Origin: Dermatemys mawii
Taxonomy: Eukaryota > Chordata > Testudines > Dermatemydidae
Reading direction: 5' to 3'
Length of the DNA: 64,000 bases
Assembly: GCA_007922305.1 (NCBI GenBank)
Contig: ML677326.1
Location: 53,810,785 to 53,874,784 of the forward strand
Both the position numbers and the translations under genes were made by a program. Positions 34,253 through 46,393 of the stretch are shown here, one piece after another. The notes below the pieces were generated by a model. The model made no database searches, was not told where the DNA came from, and saw nothing but the letters and a program-made list of their open reading frames with translations. Within the stretch, counting starts at the first letter, position 1, and each line of letters starts with the position of its first letter.

Positions 34253-36420
34253 TTTTCAAATGTATTTAAGGCAAGTATTGTATGGCTTGATCAATCAACG
34301 CTTGCAAGCATATTGAGCACTCACTTAGAATGCACTCTAATTTTAGTCACTTGAAAAGCCAAAAGACTCAACACCCATCAAACACTTTGTTGATGTCTTC
34401 CTCAAGATGCATTTCTTTCTTCATGTACGTTTAAATGAAAGTATAATGATTTCACAAAGACTTGAAAGCACATGTATTTCACTGTTTGTTTTTGGCAGAG
34501 TGTATAAAATGCTCTACATTCATGAATGGGATAAGCATTTCTATGATTCTTGAAAGTAAGTTCTCCCCTACTCCACTGTATATTCATTGGTGGAGATAAC
34601 AGAGAATTTATCTTCCTTTCTCAGCCTTACAATATCTATATCCTGACATGAACACCTGGGATTGTCAACACAGCACTGCTTATGCCTGTAAAAAGCAGAC
34701 CATATAAAAGTGACCCATAGTTATGAAAAGTTTTGGTTTCCCTTTCAGAGCTTTCTTAATGTTGGGTGGTATCTCCTCTTAAGCTCTTAAATGGAGATCC
34801 ACAGGCTGTGTGTTCATAGTGGTTTTAGACTAAGTTTTTTTGTTTAAAATTTATTTATTTATCTAGTCTGGTGGTAAAACCTAGATGTATTAGTGAATTT
34901 TGTTTTAATCCCTCAGCTGACTATATTCAAACCAAGTTACTTGCTATAAACATTATCGAATATGTCAGGTGTGTTTTGATCTTCTCTATTTGTGCCTCTA
35001 CCTGGTTAATTAACTACACCTACATTTTCTTTTCTTTGGGCATATTTTCCAGAACTGAAGCAGCAAGGAAGACACACACAAGATATAGGATTTTGCTAAT
35101 AGTAGATGTCAACAGATATGACCAAGCCTGCTTTAGTAATTTTTTCATCATGTGGAACTTCTTACAGGAAACTTGTCACTATTCTGAATTCTCCAGATGT
35201 TTCTTCTTAATACATGTTTGACCAGCACCTATATTATACTAAAACTAGAATTCTATCTTGTGGAGTTGGCAAAATGCCACTCTAACAGATGGCAATGAGT
35301 ATCCTAGATAAAAGTATGTACAACATTTTAAATACAAGCTACATTTCCAAACAAGAATATTGAAACTGAGATGCATACAGCACTTCTGGACAAATTGTTA
35401 CGGTGATGTGTCATCCAGAATCTATGCTGCAGAAAACGTATGAAAATTCAGCTCTAATGATGGGCCAAAACTGGAACCATCTTTCATCTGAACTATTTAA
35501 AATTTAGGGAGGGAAAGAAGAAAGTGATTCCAGACCCTGGGTGCAAACTTTCTGTTAAATTTGACTCCAAGTTCTAAACAGAACTGAAAAGGGCCTTTTT
35601 TGTTGATGTTGTTGATCTGGTTCATATGTGGCTACCGAAATTATAACAGAACCTGTTCTCACAAGATCTGGCCTTTTTTTGGAATATCTTATGGAATATA
35701 TTATGAAATATCTTATGAAATATCATAAAGCAGCTCACAAAGTGTTGGCACACTAGAGTCTAACCCAGAATTTTAGCTCAGATTTGGCCCAAGATTTGAA
35801 CTCTACACTTGAGCCCAGAATTACTCCAGATTCCCACCCACCTCCATTTGTGAATTAATTTTAGTTTTCAGCATAGGGCAGGAGAAAGTTCACCGTCACG
35901 ATCCAAGTGGCTTTCCAGAATATACAAAGGTTGTTCTGCCCTCCATGTCCCACCCACAAGAATAGAAAATACATTTCATTTCACATCAGCAATGACAAAA
36001 AAAAAAGTGTTTTGCTGTTGCTGTGTTTTTGTGAATCTGTAAAATGATACTATATTTTCCAAGATGAATGTGCACACTGGACACATGTTAATGTTGCACT
36101 AGTACTGCATCAGAACACTAGAAAGTGGTTGCAAACTATGAGGCTCCCAGTCAGATTTCAAGAAGCTATTTGTAGTGGGAGAGGTTTGGATACCTACACA
36201 TTTGGAAAGGAGTGCCATCTTCTAATACCATGGAAATCTTTAGGGAAGAGAGTTCCCAGTTCTTCAGAGATAGGAACCTTACTGTTGCCCTTCTTCACTC
36301 CTTTGCTGGCCATTCTACCCTCCCTTGAGTTATTTCAGAAAGGAATGTGTGACCAGTCCCCTTGCAGCAGCCATGGAAGGGAATCTGAAACAGCTAATGG
36401 AGTTTCAAGAATGACTCTCC
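34253..36420. other. No gene recognised; 12-bp tandem repeat inside
   Basis: AT-rich unique-looking DNA. The open frame 34871-35221 (116 residues) and the one at 36129-36464 have no recognisable domain, and the latter runs into the Penelope remnant. Confidence 0.45.
35682..35729. repeat. Four-copy 12-bp tandem repeat
   Basis: Units GAATATCTTATG, GAATATATTATG, AAATATCTTATG, AAATATCATAAA, each differing by one to a few bases. Confidence 0.85.
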
Positions 36421-36838
36421 AAAAACGAGGAGAACTTGTGGCACCTGAGAAACTAACCAGTTAATTTGGGCATAAGCTTTCATGGGCTACAACCCACTTC
36501 ATCAGATGCATAGAGTGGAACATACAGTAGGAAAATTTTGTATATAAAGACAACATGAAAAGGTGGAGGTTGCCATACCAACTTTAAGTGGCTTAATCAA
36601 TTAAGGTGAATTTTTATCATCAGGAGAAAAAAAACTTTAGTAGTGATAAACAGGATGGCCCATTTCAAGTAGTTGGCAAGAAGGTGCGAGTAACAGTAAG
36701 GGATACTTAACATGGGGAAATAGATTCAATTTGTGTAATGACCCAGCCACTCCCAGTCTTTATTCAAGCCTAATTTAATGGTATACAGTTTGCAAATTAA
36801 TTCCAGTTCAGTAGTTTCTCATTGGAGTCTGTTTTTGA
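36421..36838 (-). mobile_element. Penelope-like element, terminal part (inverted relative to its endonuclease)
   Basis: Starts AAAAACGAGGAGAACTTGTGG and carries GCATAAGCTTTCATGGGCTACA, CACTTCATCAGATGCATAGAG, TTTAGTAGTGATAAACAGG and AATTCCAGTTCAGTAGTTTC. This is the terminal sequence of a chelonian Penelope family as I recall it. In the intact arrangement I remember, this strand is antisense to the GIY-YIG coding strand. Here the coding fragment that follows is sense on plus, so a rearrangement with an inversion joint near 36838-36846 is inferred. The right edge is where GAGTCTGTTTTTG gives way to CCAAAACACCACAAAAC. Confidence 0.7.
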
Positions 36839-36845
36839 CTCCCCA

Positions 36846-37203
36846 AAACACCACAAAACAAAAACACTAACCCAGGAATCTACCCTTGCAACAAAGCCCG
36901 GTGCCAAATCTGTCCACATATCTATTAAAGTGACACCATCACAGGACCTAATCACATCAGCCACGCCATCAGGGACTAGCTCATCTGCACATCTACCAAT
37001 GTGAGGTATGCCATCATGTGCCAGCAATGCCTCTCTGCTATGTACATTGGCCAAACCAGATGGTCTGTACGTAAAAGAACAAATGGACATACATCTGACA
37101 TCAGGAATTATAACATTCAAAAACCAGTAGGAGAACACTTCAATCTTTCTGGTCACTCAATGAACAGACTTAAAAGTGGCAATTCTTCAACAAAAGAACT
37201 TTA
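36846..37203 (+). pseudogene. Penelope-like element GIY-YIG endonuclease fragment
   Basis: Encodes the C-terminal endonuclease of a Penelope retroelement, which nicks target DNA to prime reverse transcription. A CNKARCQICPH segment (near 36889, one frame) is the cysteine motif preceding the nuclease. After a frameshift around 36995, the second frame reads RYAIMCQQCLSAMYIGQT (37001-37057), then VRKR, SDIRNYNIQKPVGEHFNLSGHS. YIG, the basic R of the RKR segment and the E of GEHF (GIY-YIG catalytic positions) are retained, while the first GIY half has decayed to RYA. The RT domain is absent. The copy is dead and ends at the CR1 junction at 37203/37204. Confidence 0.85.
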
Positions 37204-38700
37204 AAACCAGATGGATGGCATTCATCCAAGAGTTCTGAAAGAACTCAAATGTGAAATTGCAGAGCTATTAATTATAGTGTGCAACCTGTCCTTTAAATCA
37301 GCTTCTGTACCCAATGACTGGAAGATAGCTAATGTAACATCAATATTTAAAAAGGGCTCTAGAGGTGATCCCTGCAATTACAGACTGGCAAGTCTAACGT
37401 CAGTACTGAGCAAATTAGTAGAAACAATAGTTAAGAAAAAAATTGTCAGCCACATAGAAGAACGTGAATTGTTGGGCAAAAGTCAACACAGTTGCTGTAA
37501 AGGGAAATCATGTCTTACTAATCTAACAGAATTCTTTGAAGGGATCAAAGATGTGGACAAGGGGGATCCAGTAGATATAGTGTACTTAGATTTCCAGAAA
37601 GCCTTTGACAAGGTCCCTCACCAGAGGCTCTTACATACGTAAGTTGTCATGGGATAAGAGAGAAGTTCCTTTCATGGACTGAGAACTGGATAAAAATCAG
37701 GGAACAAAGGGTAGGAATAAATGGTAAATTTTCAGAATGGAGAGGGGTAACTAGTGGTGTTCCCCAGGGGTCAGTCCTAGGACCAATCCAACTTATTCAT
37801 AAATGATTTGGAGAAAGGGGTAAACAGTGAGGTGTTAAAGTTTGCAGATGATACTAAATTGATCAAGATAGTTAAGACCAAAGCGGACTGTGAAGAACTT
37901 CTAAAAAAAACCTCACAAAACTAAATAATTGGTCAACAAAATTGCAAATGAAATTTAATGTGGACAAATGTAAAGTAACACACATTGGAAAAAATAACCC
38001 CACCTATACATACAATATGATGGGGTCTAATGTAGCTACACCTAACCAGGAAAAAGATCTTGGAATCATCATGAATAGTTCTCTAAAAAACATCCACACA
38101 GTGTGCAGCAGCAGTCAAAAAAGCAAACAGGATGTTAGGAATCATTTAAAAAGGGATAGAGAATAAGACGGAGATATCTTATTGCTCTTATATAAATCCA
38201 TGGTGCACCCACATCTTGAATGCTTCATACAGATGTGGTCTCCTCATCTCAAAAATGATATACTAGCATTAGAAAAGGTTGAGAGAAGGGCAACTAAAAT
38301 GATTAGGGGTTTGGAACAGGTCCCATATGAAGAGAGATTAAAGAGGCTAGGACTTTTCAGCTTGGAAAAGAGGACACTAAGAAGGGATATGACAGAGGTA
38401 TATAAAATCATGAGTGGTGCGGAGAAAGTGAATAAGGAAAAAAATATTTACCTCTCCCCATAATATAAGAACTAGGGGCCACTGAATGAAATTAATGGGA
38501 GCAGGTTTAAAAGAAATAAATGGAAGTTCTTCATACAGCACATAGTCAACCTGTGCAACTCCTTTCCTGAGAAGGTTGTTCAGGCTAGGAGTATAACAGA
38601 GTTTAAAAGGGAATTGGATAAATTCATGGAGATTAAGCCCATTGATGGCTATTAGCCAGAATGGGTGAGGAATGGTGTTCCTAGCCTCTGGTTGTCAGAG
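37204..38700 (+). mobile_element. CR1 LINE, truncated at both ends, joined to Penelope remnant
   Basis: Same CR1 subfamily as 16380-17610 but extending further 5' (from about ACCAGATGG, which encodes DGIHPRVLKEL). The 3' end stops after GGAATGGTGTTCCTAGCCTCTGGTTGTCAGAGG at about 38700, so the CACCTGGCATTGG block and octamer tail are missing. It is replaced by a short TG run (38701-38713). The loss of the 3' tail is unusual for a LINE copy and implies a later deletion or recombination. Confidence 0.93.
37211..38463 (+). pseudogene. CR1 ORF2 fragment: reverse transcriptase, frameshifted
   Basis: The first open part (37211-37642) covers the RT fingers through motif A: DGIHPRVLKEL, NDWKIANVTSIFKKGSRGDPCNYRLASLTSVLSKLVE, and DIVYLDFQKAFDKVPHQRLLHT. 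A frameshift then gives a stop at about 37640. Motif B (GGTGTTCCCCAGGGGTCAGTC, about 37757) and motif C (TTTGCAGATGAT, about 37839) persist in other frames, with a short deletion in the 'GPILFNLF' region near 37786. Pieces at 37942-38166 and 38182-38463 continue the C-terminal domain (NVDKCKVTHIGKNNP; RRATKMIRGLEQVPYEERLKRLGLFSLEKR). At least four frame breaks; dead. Confidence 0.9.
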
Positions 38701-38713
38701 GTGTGTGTGTGTG

Positions 38714-41700
38714 ACATAGTTCTTATCCAGACAAACTCATTGAATGAAATCCTGGCACCCATTAAGTGAAATGACAAAAAGTTCAATGACATCAGTGGGA
38801 CCAGAATTTCTTCACACATTAATTCCATTAGAAATCCAGGTGTCCAGGGTGGGAACAAGGATCTGCATTGGTGCATCTTGGTGCAGGAACAGAGCTCAAC
38901 CTGGAACTGCCTTGTGACAAACTCTTATGAGATCTCCAGGTCCAGCTAAAAATTAGGAATTGACAATTCTACACAGAGAAAAAAAAGGTTTAATAGAATG
39001 TCAAAAACTCATTTGCCAAATATTTTAATGAAAATGAATTGACCAGCACCGGGGAAATCCATAAAAATAGCACTGCAGAATTAAAACCAAGCTGTGCTTA
39101 CTAAGCAAAGGAAAATGCAAAAAGGTGGGGAAAAAATGAAGTAAAGCAATTTCTTACTAATTAGTGTTCCTTCTCCACGTGCCATGAAGTCAAAATATAA
39201 ACAAGACCAACCCTGTCTGACTGGTATTTTCTTACCACCTGTAGTTTCCAAGAGTTGTGACTGTAATCCATTCATATCGCTTTAATTTTGGACTATCATT
39301 AAACATATTTGTCCATTTTCCTTTTGGTAATGATGTTACATCAAATATGTTCCAAAAATAAAGAATTTATTAAGCACCATATTTTTCTGAAACAATGTTA
39401 CAGAATTTGAGTCTCTTATTTGACAGAGGAAATAAATAGTCCCAATTTAAGCTGTTACTTCTGACTTCTCGTTATATAGATGCTTTGTGCTCCAACCTCC
39501 AGCAAATGCTCCTTGAATGGAGCTCACTTATTTCAACTGGAAATCTGTACTAGATGGATCCATTTTTCAGTTTCTAAAATACAGTCACCAAAACACTATT
39601 CATTGGTTTCAAAATAAAGTTAACTATCACATAGTCCAAGTATAGGCAGTCGTGCCTTTTCTTTTAAATTTTGATCTTGAGTGATAGCTTTAGCCAGATT
39701 TTATCAAGGTTGGTTAACCTGGTTTGGATAGGAGATATTTACTGGAACATTCATGATGACATAAGAATCTAGATTACAGTGATGAACTGCAGCTCTTCTG
39801 CTAGTGTAATTTGCAGAAGATTAAGACAAAATAAACTCCATATTTCGTTATGATAGTGTTTACATTAACATTCTGCAAACTACGATTTAGTAACATGCAA
39901 CAGCTCCATCTTTGAACACTAAAAGAATTGAGAATGATTGTATATTTACTTTGCTGCACATAAAGTTGCACTGGGCAATGAAATTCATGAAATATTTTTC
40001 ATGTTACTGACAATTAAATAAGACTACAAGAAACATTCTAGACAAAAGTTGAAGTTTGCTGCAGAGAGAAAGTCTGATATCAGCATTTCTTATTTTACTG
40101 AACCTTATCTTCCAGAGCTATTTATACTGGCACTTAATTATAAGGTGAAGCTAGAAGTGGTAGTTATCTTTTCAATAAATTAAGTGAAGGTGAAAGAACC
40201 AAGAGCTTTTAAAATATCCTTAATACATTATATTTAAATGTGTTGCGGAGAAAGGAAAAGGGGGGGGCACAGCAGACAAGCAATTCTGCTTGAGCAAGTA
40301 TTGGAGATGGCTGAGGCAGTGGAGGGTGGAAATCTCTTCTAAGGCCAAAAGGATGGGGTGAGGTGTGAGTTTTGATCCAGCGTGGCTCTGTTGACAGCTG
40401 ATTGTGGGGGAGGAAAAAGCAGCATGCCAATGCTTTGATTAAGTTTATGGGAAAGGGGGACAGTTCTATCCTGATTCAGTTATAGTCAGGCATTACCTAT
40501 GTTGCAAAATATTTTTGTATCTGTTTTAAGTTGATATTCCAAGGTCATTTATAGAAACAGATAGTAGAATGAAAGCGGCTGCAGAAAATGAAACATGAAA
40601 AAACATCCATGTATATGCAGATTTTAACTGTATTCTGTATAAAGGTTTTTTTTTTCCTAGAGAAGCTCCTTCCCACAACTCAGTCATAGACCAAAACAAA
40701 TATCACTTCCTCCCCTTTTCTTTTTGTAGGATCATTTAAAAAAATGCAGGAAACAAGCTTCAAGTCTGGATAAATGTTAAGCTTTTTAAAACACATGAAT
40801 ATGATCAATAACTGGTAGGCTGCTAAGCAAGATCATGATAACAAAATATGCAGAAAAAGTGTTCCCTTCTCATTATATCAGCAGTGATGTTCCTTGGTAC
40901 GTAAATGTGGGTTTTATGCATTCTGCATGAAATCGTATATGCTATCAGTCAGAATTTGAAGATGATCTACTAAAGGGGGAAAATCATTCTGTTTGTGCCT
41001 TTTTTGTCATTGATAACTTACTAAGTCAGCTGTGAACTATCATTTTGTCTTCAAATAATTCACCTTTCATGCCACCTTAACATGCTGGAAAAATTCTTAG
41101 TCAAAAATCCCTAAAGCCACCATAGTATCAAATCCTTCAAATTCATCCTCAAAACTCCCCTGTGCTATATGATACAGAAAGCTGCCATTTGACAATAGCT
41201 AGGCAGATGTGAGTTGTGATCACTGTTTCTGAGTGGCTAAGCATTGCATGCACAGCTATCCTTTGTCACCTCATTATCTCCTACCCATTCCCCCCACCCA
41301 TTTGTTTGTCTTTTATACTGTAAACCAGGAATGGGCAACTGGTGACCAAAGGGCCTCATCCTCTGGTGGTGTGAACAAAATATCCCAGACACCCAAGACA
41401 TGGGGCTTTTTCTTTTTTCTTTTTGTTCCTTTGGACCATGTATGGCTGGGATTTATGATAATTAAAGCACTCGAGTTTCAAAGGTGGCTAGGTACAAGAA
41501 AGTGTCTGAAAATGTTTTAAAGCATTCACAAGTATTTTTTCTGTAATATATCTTACATATACAAAATACATGAGGGTGCGGTGTTCTCCTGATATTGTAT
41601 TAGGCCTTCCTTTACCACACTTATAATAATTGAATTCCCAATACTTGACATTTGTGCTGTTACTTAATACATACTGCTTAGCGATGTCGTGTAAACTGAA

Positions 41701-43081
41701 TGTCCATATCAGTGATAAAGCAAGTACAATCTGTGACCTTCCATAAAATAAAAAATAAAGTAAAACTGAACAGGCTTAGAGTTGAAAAAAATAATTATGG
41801 AAATACGCTCCTCGCTTCAAGAACTGACAAATGACATGCATTGTTGCAAAGTTCACATCTAATCTCGTTATAAAGAGCGACAGCAAAATAGACTGAATTG
41901 GTTTAATTTGTTTGCTGTGCACAGACACACACATAGATATATCTCCTGTTCTGTACATTCAACAAACAACAAACTCTAATACAATGTTCAGCATGAATGT
42001 GATACAATTTACCATTGAATAATTTGCTAGGGCATTTCTTTATTTACAACTTGATAGATTTGTTGTAGATTGTATTTTTGTTAACCTTGCAGAACAGTAA
42101 ATCTAAAACTCTCTCTCTACAAAATCATAGTGTGAAACAGAAACACTTCCTTCTGAAGAACAGACAAAAGCCCTTTTGGAAATCCCAGTTTAGCACATAG
42201 TCAATGATCACAGATGCTCCATCTCAGCTTGCCCAACTCCTGGGTTTTGAAGCAAAAAAAGGCAGTGGGGCAGGGGAAGCAGTGTACCTAAACCAATTGC
42301 ACACGCTGGCACAGACTTGAAGCTTCGATAATTCCAATCCTCATTCACACTGAACATGTTCAGACGTTGAACATCTCTCATTATTATAATCACCACTTCC
42401 ATATTAAGATCAAACAATCTCATTTACCTACTAATTCAAGGCCCAATTCTCAATCATCCCTCACACTACATAAACTAGCAGTCCTGTAAAAGAAGGAATT
42501 TCTTGTACAAAATGGTGATAATGCTACTTTCCTTCATCACAGACCATGTGGCAATGCTAAGTCTTAACAATTGAGGTGCGCAGACACTACAATAATACTG
42601 TGCTTAATGTATTTCAGTGGGATTACTTGTATCATTCAGTATTATGCAATGCGAGTACAGGTTGCAGAGCAAGACCCATATTTCTGTTCTTATTTAATGC
42701 CACTAACCTTCAAATCGTCGTCATCGAAGTAGGCTTCCATCCACTACAGTATGAGCACTAGCTATGCACTGAATCATGTAGTTTTATAAAACGTTGTGTT
42801 CAGGTTATAACTATCAGTATTTCTTCACTTTAAAAAAAACCTGAATCTTACAAAAATTTTCCTCAGTTATGCTCCTCCAATCCCATCAGGGGCAGAAAAT
42901 AGCTGAGTATTCTTTTTAATATGATGTCCAGTCAAAAATCATATTTGGACATCTCAGTCTGATGGTATACAAACAGTACTATTCCTATCTCCTTCCCAAA
43001 ATATTTATTAAATACACTAACTTAGAAGCCACAAGGGAACTTCAGTAGCAGAGATATTTTTATCTCTACTTGTTATTTACA
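38714..43081. other. No gene recognised; possible hAT-end fragment near 41.33 kb
   Basis: AT-rich unique-looking DNA. CCAGGAATGGGCAACTGGTGACCAAAGGG (about 41326-41355) looks like one end of a CAGGGGTGGGCAAAC-type hAT element, but no matching second end is seen. A G8 run lies near 40261 and a T9 run near 40646. No exon or RNA gene was recognised. Confidence 0.4.
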
Positions 43082-43086
43082 CAAGC

Positions 43087-43874
43087 TGTCAGGATTGCCT
43101 CCCCACTCTGAACTCTAGGATACAGATGTGGGGACCCGCATGAAAAAAGAAATAACTCCCCCAAGCTTATTTTACCAGCTTGGGTTAAAATGTTTTTCCC
43201 CAGAACACAATTTCTTCTGTATCTGGACCTGTATTCTGTACGCTGCCACCACCAAACTAGGTCTAGGGTAGTTTGGGACTCTTCTTTCCCTTTCCACTAA
43301 CCCCCCAAACTTCTTCCTTCCCTGGGAAGCTTGAGAGAAAAAAAACAAACCTTGCCTGCTCCTGCGAGACGTGCCCAATCCAAAACCAGGATCTTACACA
43401 ATGAAAAACAAGCAGTCAGCTTCTTAAAAGAAAGATTTTAATAAAAGAAAAAAAAGAAAGGAATAAATCCCTTATAACCATCAATAGAACAGCATCTACC
43501 ATAATCAACAAAAGGATTCAGAAACCAAACCTCTCCCCCGAGGCAACTTTCTCCCACTGTTGATATCTCTGCTGAATCTTACAATCTCAAGAAGCACCCA
43601 GCCAACACTCACCACTGAGAACCCTCCAAGTGATAAAAAGAAGGCAAATTTACTGACTACAGTACTTGATAGAATCTTATAGTTACAGTGAAAGACATAG
43701 CTGTGTTCATCCCATAGCAGAGGTGAACAGAGAGAGACCCAGAGAGAAACTGAAACTCAAAATCCTTTGTCTCCTGAGGAATTTCTCATTGGTCAGTTGT
43801 CCACCTCTCAGGTTACCTTTAGCTTAACCCCTTACAGGTAAACACTAATTCTAGGCTACTTCACACTTATGACA
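43087..43874 (-). mobile_element. Solo LTR, TG...CA ends and perfect 5-bp duplication
   Basis: On the minus strand the element starts TGTCATAAGTGTG and ends GGCAATCCTGACA, canonical LTR ends. CAAGC flanks both sides exactly (43082-43086 and 43875-43879), the 5-bp duplication of an integrase. Reading minus, a CCAATGAG motif lies in the U3 part (about 43795) and ATTAAA (plus-strand TTTAAT at 43437-43442) could be the polyA signal. Length 788 bp. No internal genes adjoin it, so a provirus or LTR retrotransposon was lost by LTR-LTR recombination. I recall the sequence as a common turtle LTR but cannot assign ERV versus Gypsy. Confidence 0.9.
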
Positions 43875-45407
43875 CAAGCATATACCATTTCATAACTTCC
43901 CACTGTCAGCTCTCATCTCATGTGTCAGCTTAAATCCTGTTTTACAGTTTCACAATGACATACATGTCGCTTGCCTATAAAATATATCATGTTTCCCTTT
44001 AACATTGCTCAGGAAAATGTTATTCACAAGAGAACCTATATATTCAAAATAAGTAGTTAAATCTGTTTTTTCCCTTAGGAAAAGCTGTAAAGATTATTTT
44101 AACACTCCAATAAGTCTGTGTTTCATTGTTTTGTATGATCAGTGGGTTGGGTCTTGGATCTTCTCAGAAAGCTTTATGAATTGACTTAACAGTTTCTTAA
44201 TGTACAAATTGTAAAGGTGTCTCATAACTAGATCATTCTGAATGATGCAAAATTATTTCCATTCAAATATTTTAAGTACATTAGATTTGGCCATGCTCAT
44301 ATTCCTCTTACACTGTTGAAGAATATTCAAATGAGTAAATTTTACTGACAGATTTTTGATTTGCAGTCAAGTTACATTAAAAGACATCCTTGGAAATCAG
44401 ATTTTAAATGTGTGTATCCATGCTGAGCACTCATCCCAGTCAGGGAGCAGAATTACTGTCACTTATCTGACTATTCAAAACACATCTGAAATTTTGAGTA
44501 TTGAATATGTAAGATCATGCCACAGAGTTTAAGAATAAAAGTATTTCTTATATATATATTCAAGGAAATTGTGATTTGCTCATGCTACTCTAACGAGAAA
44601 GGTCAAATTTGTAAGCTATATTGTTTAATGCAAATTGTTTGTGCATAATGAGATTAATTTAGATCACCTTCTCTCTTTAGTTTGTAGAATAATTTCTTAA
44701 TTGAATTAATACTACTGTTTATGGTACAAAATTATTTAAACTGACCAATGCAAGGTCATGAAAGTTTAGACAGATGCTCACCTCTCATCTCATACACTAG
44801 TTATTCCTTTGTTTTATAGCAGTACGAATGTTATATTCCACTTTACATTTCCATTTTGTCAGCTTGCTTTTGTCCATTTCAATTCATACTTAATTCACAG
44901 TTGGTTGTGCATTGTTAAAGAACCATAAACTTGCCTTAAACTTAGAATTTTCCTGCTTTTGACAGTTTGTGTTGAACCTTCATGTTATTTAAAACCACTA
45001 GTTTTCCTTTATTAAATTTGTTACATTTAAATTGTGGTTTACTTCAATGGAAGGCTTTGAGAACTAATTAGTAATGGAAATCTTCACTTAGGTACATTTT
45101 GATATGCCTACTAATGTTGAAAGCATGTGACCTTCACACAATAATTTGTATTTCTGTACTTTTTAAAAAGTGGATTTTTGACATTTAAAAGCAAGTTTCC
45201 AAAGTCATCATCATGGATCACTGAGAAAACAGATTGCAATGGCTCCTTGTAATCCTATGAGTTTTAGGTATCAATCCAGCTTGTGTGGAAAGTTACCTCA
45301 CATAAAAGTAGCCTTTAATTTTTAATAAAAGTCTCAAATACTCTTAAAAAGGGCATGAAAAATATTTTCAAATGGGATCTCCAATAAGGTGGATATTTTT
45401 AAGGTTG

Positions 45408-45430
45408 AAACAAACAAACAAACAAACAAA
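45408..45430. repeat. (AAAC)n microsatellite
   Basis: Five to six AAAC units. Confidence 0.85.
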
Positions 45431-46378
45431 GTCATGAGTAGTGTATATAACAATATCACCTAAATTATTTGAAGTACTAAAATACACTCCAATTTACAAT
45501 CAGTCTTCTTGAATAAGTCATTCTAACATCAGTATGATATGAAGTCTTGAAGAAAATGTCTCAGCACCGTATGTACTCAGGATTCCATTAGTCTCACAAT
45601 GTAAAGAATAACCAATACAACTCAATTTGTCTGAAAACTACATATGACAATACCTCCAACAATATCCCCTCAGTACTCGTGATGCAGGCTCATGATTAAT
45701 AATGGCAATACTGTTATATGGATCAATTTTCGGGATGTCATCATCCAATTACACCAAATGTGTGAATTAAATTAGTTCCTAGATGAAGAGTAGTTGGCTT
45801 AAGCTCAAGAGCAGCAGGATTTCTATGGAAGAAGGAGCACTGTAAGGAATTGCTAGAAATCATCACTGCACCTGCTATTGAAGGGATGCTAGATTCAGAT
45901 ACTAAAATGACCAATAGGCTATGGGAACCCAATCTTGGTCTTAGCCCATAGGAGAATATTTTTTGGTGGGGGAGGAGGAATCCAGAAAAATTCCTTCAAC
46001 CTTTATAAATTCAAAGATAAAAATCTATTTACTCCCTTATCTGCTTTAAAATTCAAATTTTCAGAGCAAGACTTATCTGACACTTTCATTACTGGAATAA
46101 TGATGGGTTTATTATTGACAACTTTGGCATATATTAAAAGCCCTCCATAACTAAAGACAACAGTAACAGAAACTCCCAACTTTCTCATAGCAATTTATAA
46201 AGATTTAATGACAATACAGAGAACCATTGCAGTAGAAATTGTTTTAATGTAATCAGCCAGACTTGTCCTTTAAATCTCTCCCTTTTTTTACATGCATACT
46301 TGTAGATCTCTCCCTGTAACACACAATCAGACATTAACAGATTACCATTAACAAAACTGGGGGAAGTCACTTATTTAA

Positions 46379-46393
46379 ATATATATATATATT
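46379..46393. repeat. (AT)n microsatellite
   Basis: Short AT run between TTATTTAA and TTAAAGG. Confidence 0.8.

Noticed and set aside
35682..35729. CRISPR-like array
   Set aside because: Units are 12 bp and contiguous with no spacers, in vertebrate-type DNA; an ordinary tandem repeat.
36129..36464. 111-residue open frame
   Set aside because: Its end lies in the Penelope remnant and no conserved residues were recognised.
36797..37156. 119-residue minus-strand frame
   Set aside because: It is the antisense of the GIY-YIG fragment and spans the inversion joint; a shadow frame.
41326..41470. Complete hAT MITE
   Set aside because: Only one end-like motif is present; no inverted partner or duplication was found.
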